From Streptomyces sp. NBC_01353 (GTDB lineage: Bacteria; Actinomycetota; Actinomycetes; Streptomycetales; Streptomycetaceae): a DNA stretch of 64,000 nucleotides. Shown in pieces: positions 32,435 to 40,534 of this stretch (the first letter of the stretch is position 1; each line of letters begins with the position of its first letter). A program made the position numbers and the translations under genes. Location of the stretch: positions 7,961,501 to 8,025,500 of the forward strand of contig NZ_CP108352.1 in assembly GCF_036237275.1 (NCBI RefSeq), written 5' to 3'. The notes beneath the pieces are model-generated. The model was not told the origin of the DNA and made no database searches. It saw nothing but the letters and a program-made list of their open reading frames with translations.

Positions 32435-33346
32435 TCAGCTGCGGGCCACGGCCGCCGTGAAGTCGGCGAGGGTGCGCCGCGCCCGCCAGCCCTGGCCCTC
32501 GGCCCTGGAGACGTCGAGGACGACCGAGTGGGCCAGCTGGTCCACGGCGTACCGGGTCAGCGCCGGCTCGGTGTGCGGCCGGAGGCGGGACAGGGACTCC
32601 GCGGTGGCGGCCGCGGCGCGCGCCAGGGGCAGCGGAAGTCGGCGGATCCTCGCGTGTACGCCATGGGCGCGCAGGACGGTTCGTACCGCCTCGTCGCGGT
32701 GGTACGGCACCGGGTCCGCGATGTTGTACGCGCCCGGCTGCCAGTCGGCGGCGGAGAGACACGCGTCGGCGAGGTTCTCCACGGCCGTCAGGCTCAGGAG
32801 CACGTCGCGGCCGGGCAGGAGCAGCAGTCCGGCGCGGACGCGGGCGAGCAGCCGCGGCACGAGGTGGGGGTCGCCGGGACCGTAGACCGCCCGCGGGCGG
32901 AGCACCACCGCGCCGGCCGCGAGCGCGAGGGCCTCTCCGGCCGCCTTCGTGCGACCGTAGGCGTTCAACTGCCCGCGCACGGGATGGTCCTCCGCGATCC
33001 GGGCCCGACTCGGCCCCGGGGCGTACACGCTGGCACTGCTCACCCAGACCACCGGCCGGCCGGCGGCCGCCTCCAGGAGGTGGGCGGTGCCGTCGACGTT
33101 CACGGCCCGCATCGTTGCCTCGGCCGGCGAACCGGGCACCGGGTCGCCGACGGCCGCAGCGCAGTGCACGACGAGATCGGCGCCGCCCAGGTCGGGCGGC
33201 CCGCACTCGGCGTCCCAACGCACGTGCCGACCGACGGGCCCCGGCCGCCGCCCCACACACAGGACATCGGCACCGCGCGCGGCGGCAAGGACGGCTACAT
33301 GGGAACCGCAGAAGCCGCTGGCTCCGGTGACGGCGATGGTGGTCAT
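32435..33346 (-). CDS. OleD-like NAD(P)-dependent reductase (extended SDR / 3beta-HSD type)
   Basis: 303 residues, ATG 33346. Rossmann motif TIAVTGASGFCGSHVAVLAAARG (shown by its first residues TGASGFCGS), NVDGTAHLLEAA, catalytic SSASVY and YGRTK, and the OleD-typical RAVYGPGDPHLVPRLLARVR, then LTRYAVDQLAHSVV near the end. OleD enzymes reduce the 2-alkyl-3-ketoacid made by OleA to the 3-hydroxy acid. It is the last gene of the operon that starts with an OleA-like KAS III and includes an OleC-like ligase, which supports this role; other sugar-epimerase functions remain possible. About 280 bases with two decayed copies of its own 5' end separate it from the P450 gene. Confidence 0.85.
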   Translation of the reverse strand: MTTIAVTGASGFCGSHVAVLAAARGADVLCVGRRPGPVGRHVRWDAECGPPDLGGADLVVHCAAAVGDPVPGSPAEATMRAVNVDGTAHLLEAAAGRPVVWVSSASVYAPGPSRARIAEDHPVRGQLNAYGRTKAAGEALALAAGAVVLRPRAVYGPGDPHLVPRLLARVRAGLLLLPGRDVLLSLTAVENLADACLSAADWQPGAYNIADPVPYHRDEAVRTVLRAHGVHARIRRLPLPLARAAAATAESLSRLRPHTEPALTRYAVDQLAHSVVLDVSRAEGQGWRARRTLADFTAAVARS

Positions 33347-33416
33347 GTTCGGCTCTCTTGGGCGTGGGGGGCGGCGGTCGGGTGGACGGTCAGCGGCATC
33401 GTCGGTCCACTCTGGC

Positions 33417-33636
33417 GGGGGCTCGCGCGACGAGGACGTGGGCGCCGCCGGCTCCCGTGATGGCGTTCGTCGTCATGCTCGGGACTCGGGGGGAGGTCGG
33501 TGGTCTCGCGTGGACGGCCGGCCCATGCCGCCCGTCGGCGCACCCGGCGGGGAGGACGGTCGGTCGGTGCGGGGCTCGCGCGACGAGGACGTCGGTGCCG
33601 CCGGCTCCCGTGACGGTGTTCGTCGTCATGCTCGGG
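33417..33636 (-). pseudogene. Two decayed tandem copies of the reductase gene's 5' end
   Basis: On the minus strand, ATG 33629 reads MTTNTVTGAGGTDVLVARAP and ATG 33476 reads MTTNAITGAGGAHVLVARAP, both related to the true start MTTIAVTGASGF...GADVLCVGRRP, with the middle deleted. At DNA level the 66-67 base blocks 33417-33483 and 33571-33636 are nearly identical. The first copy's ATG overlaps the P450 stop (ATGA), exactly where the next operon gene would be expected to begin. The two copies are in frame with each other but not with the functional gene. Confidence 0.75.
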
Positions 33637-34759
33637 TCGCCGTACGGACGTCGGCGGTCGTCGCGCGGATGGTCAGCTCGCGCCAACCCGGCAGTGCCGC
33701 GCGGCGATCCACCCGGGCGCGGGCGACCGACGGGCGGTGTGGGGCGAGCGCGGCGAGGAGGTCGTCCAGTTGTGCGCGGGCCAGCCTCGCGCCCGGGCAC
33801 GCGTGGGGGCCGGCGCCGAAGACGAGTTGGGCGACGGCGGGCGGGGCCGGGCTCCGGGCGTCCGGCGGAGTGCTGTGCGCGCCCACGGCATTGCGTGCCA
33901 CCAACACCAGCCGGTCCCCGGCCCGCACCGGGCACCCGCCGAGCGTGGCGTCGGCTGCTGCCACGCGTGGCAGCAGCGGGGACGGGGCGACGACCCGGAG
34001 CAGCTCGGTGACAAGGGCCGGCCGCAGCCGTTCGTCGCCGGCCTGCTCCCACAGCCCGCCGTCCGCACACCACGCGACCGCGCGCGGCAGCGCGGCGACG
34101 GTCGTGTTGACGGCGGCGACGGCGAGCATCGCCCGCAGCCCGGCGTCGTCCTCCCCGCCCGCGAGCAACGCCTCCAGACGGGCCGTCGCCTCGGCCGCCG
34201 CACGGGCGGAGCCCGGGAGCCGAGGGCCGGGCAGATGGTCCCGGACCGCGGCTGCCGCAGCGTCGGCGGCGGCCTCGGCCAGGGCCGACGGGTCGGCGGT
34301 GGTGTCCAGCAGGGCACGGACCGTCGCCCCGGACAACTCGCGTGCCAACGGGACGAGGTCGACCGCGAGGCCCGCACCGAGCGGGGCGAGCCGACGCGCC
34401 AGGACGGCCTGCCAGACCGGCCGCAGCCGCGCCACACCGTCCGCGCCCAGCTCCCCGGCCACGGCCCGCCGGGTGTCGCGGTGCCCCGCGCCCTCCTGGT
34501 CGAACAGCAGCCCGCCGCCCGACAGTTCACGGGCCGCGCCTCCGGTGGTGCCGGCCGCGGCGCGGTCCAGCGGGATCCGGGTGAGGGCCTGACGGTACGG
34601 CTCCGCGCCGCTCACCAGCACGGCCCGGCCGACGCGGACCACCGGCCTGCGCCGGACCGCGGCGAGCAGGGCGAACAGCAGCGGGTGGGAGCGCGTGTAG
34701 ACCCGCCGGTCACGGCGCCGCGCCGCACGCACGCCGGGCGTCGTCGGGATGCCGGTCAC
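33626..34759 (-). CDS. Cytochrome P450
   Basis: 377 residues from GTG 34759, which overlaps the glycosyltransferase stop (GTGA). Heme-binding FGAGPHACPG with the thiolate Cys321 and the K-helix ExxR (E252, R255 in TELLRVVAP) are present. The I-helix reads AVAAVNTTVA: the acid that normally precedes Thr (as in GHETT or GDDT) is Asn218, with Thr219-Thr220. This atypical oxygen-activation site may indicate peroxygenase-like or unusual chemistry. It is short for the family but complete. In the operon it probably hydroxylates or desaturates the lipid product. No ferredoxin is adjacent. Confidence 0.92.
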   Translation of the reverse strand: MTGIPTTPGVRAARRRDRRVYTRSHPLLFALLAAVRRRPVVRVGRAVLVSGAEPYRQALTRIPLDRAAAGTTGGAARELSGGGLLFDQEGAGHRDTRRAVAGELGADGVARLRPVWQAVLARRLAPLGAGLAVDLVPLARELSGATVRALLDTTADPSALAEAAADAAAAAVRDHLPGPRLPGSARAAAEATARLEALLAGGEDDAGLRAMLAVAAVNTTVAALPRAVAWCADGGLWEQAGDERLRPALVTELLRVVAPSPLLPRVAAADATLGGCPVRAGDRLVLVARNAVGAHSTPPDARSPAPPAVAQLVFGAGPHACPGARLARAQLDDLLAALAPHRPSVARARVDRRAALPGWRELTIRATTADVRTATRA

Positions 34760-35535
34760 CGGACGTGCACCTTCCGCGGGTCGCTGGGGCGGTAGCGGCG
34801 ATCCCAGGACCACAGCAGGGTCCGGCGGGCGCCCCACGCCCGCAGCCTGCGCAGGCTCGCCCGCACCACCATCCGCTCGGCCCGCGCGATCCGATCGCTG
34901 TGCCTGCGCGCCCGGTTGAGCAGCACGACGTCCTCGGGCGGCCCTTCCAGCGGCACCCTCGGGGCGCCCCCGCACCGTACGTACAGATCCGCGGTCAGGG
35001 CGATGTTGTGGCCGTGGCACAGGACGTACGGCGTGCGGTAGTGCGGATGCCGGTGCTCCCTGCGCAGGCGCCCGTACACCGCCGTCGCCCGGACCACAGC
35101 CGGCAGGACGTACCGCTCCGCGACGGAGGGGGACTCGTCGGGGCGCGGGATGCTGCGCCCGCAGGCCATCTCCGCGCCCCCGGCGAACGCCGCCTTCGCG
35201 GCGGCGATCCAGTCACGAGCCGGCAGACAGTCGGCGTCCGTACGCACCAACAGCGCGGCGCCCCCGGCGATGGCGTACCGGAACCCGGTGTCGGCGGCCG
35301 CCCCCGCGCCGGGTTCGCGCTCCTCGACGAGATGGACGGGGAAAGGCGCGGCGGCGGCGAAGCGCCGCACGATGTCGGGGGTCCCGTCGGTGGAGGCGTT
35401 GTCCACGACGACAAGGGTGAACCGGGTGTCGGACTGCGCCGCGAGGGCGGCGAGCGTCGCGCCGATCGAGGCCTCCTCGTCGAAGGCGGGCACCACCGCC
35501 CACAGAGCCCCCTTCGCCTCCGGAGCGGCCGTCAT
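34756..35535 (-). CDS. GT2-family glycosyltransferase
   Basis: 259 residues, ATG 35535, overlapping the ligase stop by four bases (ATGA). The GT-A fold is clear: LWAVVPAFDEEASIGATLAAL, the nucleotide-binding VVVDNASTDGTPDIV, the DxD-like RTDADCLPARDWI near residue 100, GAEMACGRSIPRP, and the acceptor-side GPPEDVVLLNRAR with a conserved acidic pair. There is no membrane anchor. It is related to the second GT2 gene of the operon (shared VVVPA, DNAS, TDADCLP and NRxRR blocks), so the two are paralogues. Confidence 0.9.
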   Translation of the reverse strand: MTAAPEAKGALWAVVPAFDEEASIGATLAALAAQSDTRFTLVVVDNASTDGTPDIVRRFAAAAPFPVHLVEEREPGAGAAADTGFRYAIAGGAALLVRTDADCLPARDWIAAAKAAFAGGAEMACGRSIPRPDESPSVAERYVLPAVVRATAVYGRLRREHRHPHYRTPYVLCHGHNIALTADLYVRCGGAPRVPLEGPPEDVVLLNRARRHSDRIARAERMVVRASLRRLRAWGARRTLLWSWDRRYRPSDPRKVHVR

Positions 35536-37010
35536 CGGGCAGCACCCGTGGTGCGGGCGGCGGCCAGCCTCGCCGTCGCCGCCCGGTCGGGCTTCGACGA
35601 GCGGCCGGACAGCGGGATGTCGGCGAGCAGCAGCGCGTCCGGACGCGCTGCGCCCATCCGCTCCAGCGGCCCGGCCAGCGCTGCGCGCACCCGGCTGTGG
35701 TCCGCCGCCCGGCGCGGCTGGACGACGGCGACGAGCCGCTCGTCCCCGTCCCCGGCCGGAAAACCGACCAGCACGGCCAGTTCGACACCGGGCACGTGCA
35801 GCGCGGGTTCGTAGAGACCCGGGTAGATGTTCTCCGCCCGCCGCAGGACCATGTCCTTGCAGCGGCCCTCCAGGACGATACGGCCTTCGTCGTCGAGGCG
35901 AGCCCGGTCGCCGGTGTCGACCCAGGGCGTCGGCTGCTCGCCGAGGTAGCGGTCCCGGGCCGCCGGACCGGACAGCGACAGCTCCCCGGTCGACCGGGTC
36001 TTGGCCTCGACCCCCGGCAGCGGCGCGCCCACCAGATCGCCCTCGCCGCCGAACGCGGCCTTGTCCGCCTGCTCGACGGCCGCCGCCGGGAACAGCTCCG
36101 TGAGCGCGTACACACCCCATGCCTCGTCCGCCCCCGCCGCCTTCACCCGCGTGAGCAGCTCGGCGCTCGCCGGCGCGGAGCCGGTCCACACCCGACCGGT
36201 GAACCGCGCCTCCTCGGCCAGTGCCGCCCGTAGTTGAGGAGGCGTCAGATAGGTGGCCTGCGGCGCCAGTCGGCGCAGCTGCCGCGCGAGGACGCGCGGC
36301 GATCGGGCGGGCAGCGCGACCGGCGCACCGCTCGCCAGGGACGGTACGAGGACGAAGAACGTACCGCCGAGGACCGGGCGACCCGGTTCGGGCGCCACGA
36401 GGTCGGTCACCGTGGCCATCCCGGCGGCCAGCGAGGAACGGGTGTGGACCACCGCGCGGGGCCGCGAGGTGGTGCCCGAGGTGAAGACGATGACCGCGTC
36501 GCCGTCCCCGTCCACCGGGCGCGGCAGGACCGCCGTACCGGCGCCGCTGTCCAGCGCGGGGGCGCTGCCCGGCAGCCGGCGGCCGACCGTGGCCACCGGT
36601 CCGAGCTCGGCGAGGTCCGGCAGCGCGAGACGGGCCCGGCGGGCCAGCGGCCTCGCCCATCCCGCGACCGCCTGCGCCGTCGCGTCGGCCAGGACCACGT
36701 CCGGGCGGGCCAGTGCGAGCCGGGCGCACAGGACGTCCGGGCCGGCCGAGGGGTCGAGGACCGCGGCGCGCAGTCCCAGCCGGTGCACGGCGAGCATCAC
36801 GGCCAGCGCGCGCGGCCCGGGCCGTACCGCGACACCGACCGTGCCGCCGCGCGCGATTCCGCGCGCGTGCAGGGCGGCGGCGTACGAGTCGGCGAGATCG
36901 GCGAGCTCCCCGCAGGTGGCCTTCGTACGGACGGCGCCGGTGCGCGTGGTGCCGAGAACGGCGGGCCGGTCGGGGTGCGACCGCAGGGTGTGGGCGAGAG
37001 CGTCCAGCAT
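35532..37010 (-). CDS. AMP-dependent acyl ligase, OleC (beta-lactone synthetase)-like
   Basis: 492 residues, ATG 37010, sharing one base with the upstream stop (TGATG). ANL-superfamily motifs: A3 VIVFTSGTTSRPRAVVHT near 170-190, A5 WGVYALTELFPAA near 320, A7 WVDTGDRARLDDEGRIVLEGR, A8 KDMVLRRAENIYPG, and the C-terminal catalytic Lys in SGRSSKPDR. The TELFPAA A5 box and the company of OleA- and OleD-like enzymes resemble OleC, which adenylates a 3-hydroxy acid and closes it to a beta-lactone. A plain fatty acyl-CoA or acyl-ACP ligase is the main alternative. Confidence 0.85.
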   Translation of the reverse strand: MLDALAHTLRSHPDRPAVLGTTRTGAVRTKATCGELADLADSYAAALHARGIARGGTVGVAVRPGPRALAVMLAVHRLGLRAAVLDPSAGPDVLCARLALARPDVVLADATAQAVAGWARPLARRARLALPDLAELGPVATVGRRLPGSAPALDSGAGTAVLPRPVDGDGDAVIVFTSGTTSRPRAVVHTRSSLAAGMATVTDLVAPEPGRPVLGGTFFVLVPSLASGAPVALPARSPRVLARQLRRLAPQATYLTPPQLRAALAEEARFTGRVWTGSAPASAELLTRVKAAGADEAWGVYALTELFPAAAVEQADKAAFGGEGDLVGAPLPGVEAKTRSTGELSLSGPAARDRYLGEQPTPWVDTGDRARLDDEGRIVLEGRCKDMVLRRAENIYPGLYEPALHVPGVELAVLVGFPAGDGDERLVAVVQPRRAADHSRVRAALAGPLERMGAARPDALLLADIPLSGRSSKPDRAATARLAAARTTGAAR

Positions 37011-37750
37011 CAGCGCGGGTCCTCCCCGTGACGGCCCGGGCCCTTGTCGAGGTACCAGCGGGCGGTTCCGACGATTCCGTAGGCGCGCAGGCGCCGGGTC
37101 GAGTTCTCCACCACCATGTCGCGGGCGTGGACGATGGCGGTCGTGCGCCGCCGCACCCGGTTCAGGAAGAGCCGGTCGGTGGGGGAGGGGCGGCGGGGCA
37201 TCCCGCCGACGGCCTCGTACAGTCGCGCGGTGATGGCCATGTTGTTGCCCGCGTGCATCCGGTACGGCGCCAGATAACCGTTCCCGCGCCGGTGCGCGGG
37301 GCGCACCCGGCCGAAGAACGCGGCGACGCGCACGAGCGTACGGAACAGGGCGCGGCCCAGCGGCCCGTGCTCGTCCCGGCGGGCGTCGATGCGCCCGCAC
37401 ACCAGTCCGGCGCCGCTCCGCAGCGCGCCCCGGGCCGCCGCCGTCCAGCCGGGGTGCGGCAGACAGTCGGCGTCCGTGCGCGCGAGCAGTGTGGCCCCGC
37501 GCCCGATCGCGAACCGGAACCCGGTGTCGACGGCGCAGCCCACGCCCTTGTCCCGCTCGTCGAGCACATGGACGGGGAACGGCGCCCGCTCCGCGAAGGC
37601 GCGGGCGATCGCGGCCGTGTCGTCCTCGGAGGCGTTGTCCACCACGACGAGTTGGAAGTCCCGGTCCGTCTGCTCGGCGAGCGCCGCCAGCGTGTCGCCG
37701 ATGCGCGCGGCCTCCTGATGCGCGGGCACCACCACCCACAGCGCGCTCAC
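37010..37750 (-). CDS. GT2-family glycosyltransferase (paralogue)
   Basis: 246 residues; GTG 37750 is chosen because it overlaps the KAS III stop (GTGA) and has GGGAGAAGG upstream. GT-A motifs: LWVVVPAHQEAARIGDTLAAL, VVVDNASEDDTAAIARAF, RTDADCLPHPGW, and SPTDRLFLNRVRRR. It parallels the second GT2 gene two positions downstream, with the ligase between. Donor and acceptor cannot be read from sequence. Two paralogous transferases could attach two sugars, or work as a pair. Confidence 0.9.
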   Translation of the reverse strand: MSALWVVVPAHQEAARIGDTLAALAEQTDRDFQLVVVDNASEDDTAAIARAFAERAPFPVHVLDERDKGVGCAVDTGFRFAIGRGATLLARTDADCLPHPGWTAAARGALRSGAGLVCGRIDARRDEHGPLGRALFRTLVRVAAFFGRVRPAHRRGNGYLAPYRMHAGNNMAITARLYEAVGGMPRRPSPTDRLFLNRVRRRTTAIVHARDMVVENSTRRLRAYGIVGTARWYLDKGPGRHGEDPR

Positions 37751-38775
37751 GCCTTCTCCCAGACCATCGTCATGATGCTGACACCGCCGCCGAGACCGAC
37801 GAACAGGACCCGGTCTCCCGGGCGCAACCCGTCGTGTATCCGGTCGAGTTGCACGCCCAGGCTCGCGCTGGCGATGTTCCCGAGCTCCGGGACGGTGACC
37901 ACGAGCCGGTCCCTGGGGACGCCGGTGATCTCCACGAAGCGCTCCAGGTACGGCAGGGTGACCTGATGAACCAGGACGTGACGGAAGTGACGCCACTCAA
38001 GCCCCGTACGGTGCCGGACCCGGTCGATCACCGACGTGCCCACCTTCTCGAACACCTCGCGCAGCTCGCTGCCGTCGCCGTGGAAGTACGTGTGCTCGTC
38101 GCCGCGCGGATGGCGTGAACCGCCGCCGAATATCCCGCCGACGCGCCAGTGCTCGGAGTGGGTCTCGCTGTCCACGTCGAGGATCCCGCCGCGGTCCACC
38201 GCTTCGAGGACCACCGCCGCGCCCGCGTCGCCGAAGGTGTAGCCGGCGAAACCGTCGCGGAACTGGGCCAGATCGGCCGGGTCGTGCCGGACGGCCCGGC
38301 TCGGCGTCTCACCGGTGACGACGAGGGCCCGCCGGGCGCGCCCCGCAAGGATCATGGTGCGGGCGAGGTCGATGCCGTTGACGAAGCTGTTGCAGGCGTT
38401 GGTGACGTCCAGGGCATGCGCCCGGGAGCCGAGTTCGGCCTGCACGATGTGCGCGGTGGCCGGCTCCACCATGTCGCGCGTGGCGGAGGCGAACACCAGC
38501 AGGTCGATGTCGGCGGGCCCGACCCCGGCCCGCTCCAACGCCTCGCGGGCGGCCCCGACCGCGAGGGTGGAGGCGTACTCGTCCGGCCGTGCGACCCGAC
38601 GGGTGAGGATCCCGGTGGCCCGCTCGAACATCCCGCCAGGCAGCGCGAACCCACTGCCGGCGACCACCCGCTGCCGCAGCTGCTCCGAGTCCACCACCTG
38701 CTCGGGCAGGCAGGAGCCGGTCCCGGTGATCCCGACGCGGAGGGGGCCGTCGGCGACGGCATCATGACTTTCCAT
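37747..38775 (-). CDS. KAS III-family synthase, OleA-like
   Basis: 342 residues, ATG 38775; first gene of the operon. The thiolase-fold triad is present: Cys128 in VTNACNSFVNG, His270 in VHQVTLP and Asn300 in ELGNIASAS. Other blocks: LLVFASATRDMVEPATAH and FGDAGAAVVLEAV. OleA condenses two fatty acyl-CoAs head-to-head to a 2-alkyl-3-ketoacid; FabH makes acetoacetyl-ACP; other relatives transfer acyl groups. The adjoining OleC- and OleD-like genes favour the OleA-type reaction, but this is inference. The next gene overlaps it by four bases, and all six operon genes appear translationally linked. Confidence 0.87.
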   Translation of the reverse strand: MESHDAVADGPLRVGITGTGSCLPEQVVDSEQLRQRVVAGSGFALPGGMFERATGILTRRVARPDEYASTLAVGAAREALERAGVGPADIDLLVFASATRDMVEPATAHIVQAELGSRAHALDVTNACNSFVNGIDLARTMILAGRARRALVVTGETPSRAVRHDPADLAQFRDGFAGYTFGDAGAAVVLEAVDRGGILDVDSETHSEHWRVGGIFGGGSRHPRGDEHTYFHGDGSELREVFEKVGTSVIDRVRHRTGLEWRHFRHVLVHQVTLPYLERFVEITGVPRDRLVVTVPELGNIASASLGVQLDRIHDGLRPGDRVLFVGLGGGVSIMTMVWEKA

Positions 38776-38939
38776 GCCACGGAGGCTACGAGCGGATCGC
38801 GGCGGGCGTCCTGAGTGCGCGTACTCAACTCCCGTGGGGGAAAGCCCCTGTCGCCCGGTGGGGGAGACGCAGTCCAGGGCGTGCGGAATCCGCCGCGGGC
38901 GGCTCGGCTCACGGCGGGCAGGAAGCCGCTACGGGGGAC

Positions 38940-39326
38940 TCAGCCCAGGGCCGCCATGAATCCGCCGCGGGCGGCCCCGCCCGTCAGCAGGCTCTCCCAG
39001 TCGAGTGCCTCCGGCAGCTCGGGCAGTGAGAGGACGACCGCCCCGCCCGCCCGCTCGACGTCCTCGCACCAGCCCACCATGTCGTCGGGGCTTCCCGAGC
39101 CGCCGAACACCGGCGCCATCAGAGCGGGCACGACGCACCCGGCATCACCGGGGCCGTCCACCACGCACAGCGTGAGCCGGGGCACGACACTCCAGCCCTC
39201 GCACACCGGAACCGTCCCACCGGGCGCGGCCACGGTGGGCAGGTCGGCGTGGACGGGTGCGCCGCCGAGCAGCAGCGCGGGTGTGGTGCCGGGCACGAAC
39301 AGGGTGTTCTCGGGAGGCATGAGCAT
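38940..39326 (-). CDS. Hypothetical protein
   Basis: 128 residues from ATG 39326 (AAAGGG nine bases upstream); GTG 39335 is an alternative. The protein has short strands (NTLFVPGTTPALLLGGAPVH, TVPVCEGWSVVPRLTLCVVD) and a Gly/Asp-rich middle, with VGWCEDVERAGGAVVLSLPEL near the end. No signal peptide or known domain is seen. The 3' end contains AATCCGCCGCGGGCGGC (38958-38974), which also appears at 38889-38905 just beyond the stop: a short direct repeat. Its role is unknown, and it may or may not belong to the KAS III operon that starts 164 bases away. Confidence 0.6.
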   Translation of the reverse strand: MLMPPENTLFVPGTTPALLLGGAPVHADLPTVAAPGGTVPVCEGWSVVPRLTLCVVDGPGDAGCVVPALMAPVFGGSGSPDDMVGWCEDVERAGGAVVLSLPELPEALDWESLLTGGAARGGFMAALG

Positions 39327-39487
39327 GGGCGGCACCCTTTCACAGCCGCGGACCGCGGTGACGGCCGGGGAGTGATCGTCTGTCGCCCGGGAGGTCTCAC
39401 CGGATACGGTGGTCGGAAGATCGTCCTGGAGGGAAGTGACGGGATCATGCGACTCTTGGCGGCCCCCGGCCCTGCGGAGCCCCTGCG

Positions 39488-40534
39488 ATGACCGCGGCCG
39501 ACAACCCGCACGTCCTGGTGTGCACCGAAGGGCGGGCCGGGTTCCTCACGCTGAACCGGCCCAAGGCCATCAACGCGCTCACCCACGCCATGGTGCGCCG
39601 CGTCGACGAGGCGCTGACCGCGTGGGAGGACGATCCGGCGATCGAGACCGTCGTCATCCAGGGCGCCGGTGAGCGGGGGCTGTGCGCCGGCGGCGACATC
39701 CGGGCGATCCACGACGACGCCCGCGCCGGCGGCCGCGCCACCGTCGACTTCTGGCGCGACGAGTACCGGCTCAACGCCCGCATCGCCCGCTATCCCAAGC
39801 CCTACGTCGCCTTCATGGACGGCATAGTGATGGGCGGCGGCGTCGGCGTCTCCGCCCACGGCTCCCTCCGCCTCGTCACCGAACGCTCCCGAGTGGCGAT
39901 GCCCGAGACCGGCATCGGCTTCGTGCCCGACGTCGGCGGTACGTATCTGCTCAGCCGGACGCCCGGCGAACTGGGCACCCATCTCGCGCTGACCGGCGCC
40001 CAGGCCGGCGCCGCCGACGCGCTCCTGGCCGGGCTCGCCGACCACTTCGTACCGTCGCACGAGCTGCCCCGGCTCGCCGAGGAGCTCACGCGAGCCCCCG
40101 CACACGAGGTCGTGCGGCGGTTCGCCCGGCAGGCCCCGCCCGGCGAACTGGCCACCCGGCGCGAGTGGATCGACGCCTGCTACGCCGCGAAGACCGTCGA
40201 GGCCGTGATCGACCGGCTGATCGACTCAGGGGTCCCCGAGGCCAAGGAAACGGCCACCACGCTCCTGGGCCGCTCGCCCGTCGCCCTCAAGACCACGCTG
40301 GCGGCGCTCCGGCGCGCCCGGCACCTCGACTCCCTGGAAGCCGTCCTGAACATGGAGTTCCGGCTCTCCTGCGCCGCCCTGTCCTCCGCGGACCTCGTCG
40401 AGGGCATTCGCGCGCAGGTCGTCGACAAGGACCGCGACCCCCATTGGTCCCCGCCCACGCTCGCCGAGGTCACGGACGAGACCGTCGCCCGCTACTTCGA
40501 CCCGGCCGGCGCCCCGGAGCCGTTCTCGGCGTGA
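39488..40534 (+). CDS. Enoyl-CoA hydratase/isomerase family, 3-hydroxyisobutyryl-CoA hydrolase type
   Basis: 348 residues, ATG 39488 with GGAG upstream. Crotonase-fold motifs: GFLTLNRPKAINALTHAMV, the oxyanion-hole segment GLCAGGDIRAIHDDA near 68-80, and MDGIVMGGGVGVSAHGSLRLVTERSRVAMPE near 118 (shown by its GGGVGVS core). The catalytic E/D pair in MPETGIGFVPDVGGTY and the long C-terminal half (SPVALKTTLAALRRA, FRLSCAALSSADLVEGIRA) identify the 3-hydroxyisobutyryl-CoA hydrolase subgroup of valine breakdown. Its 3' end overlaps the convergent Lrp-type gene by 43 bases. Confidence 0.9.
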   Translation: MTAADNPHVLVCTEGRAGFLTLNRPKAINALTHAMVRRVDEALTAWEDDPAIETVVIQGAGERGLCAGGDIRAIHDDARAGGRATVDFWRDEYRLNARIARYPKPYVAFMDGIVMGGGVGVSAHGSLRLVTERSRVAMPETGIGFVPDVGGTYLLSRTPGELGTHLALTGAQAGAADALLAGLADHFVPSHELPRLAEELTRAPAHEVVRRFARQAPPGELATRREWIDACYAAKTVEAVIDRLIDSGVPEAKETATTLLGRSPVALKTTLAALRRARHLDSLEAVLNMEFRLSCAALSSADLVEGIRAQVVDKDRDPHWSPPTLAEVTDETVARYFDPAGAPEPFSA

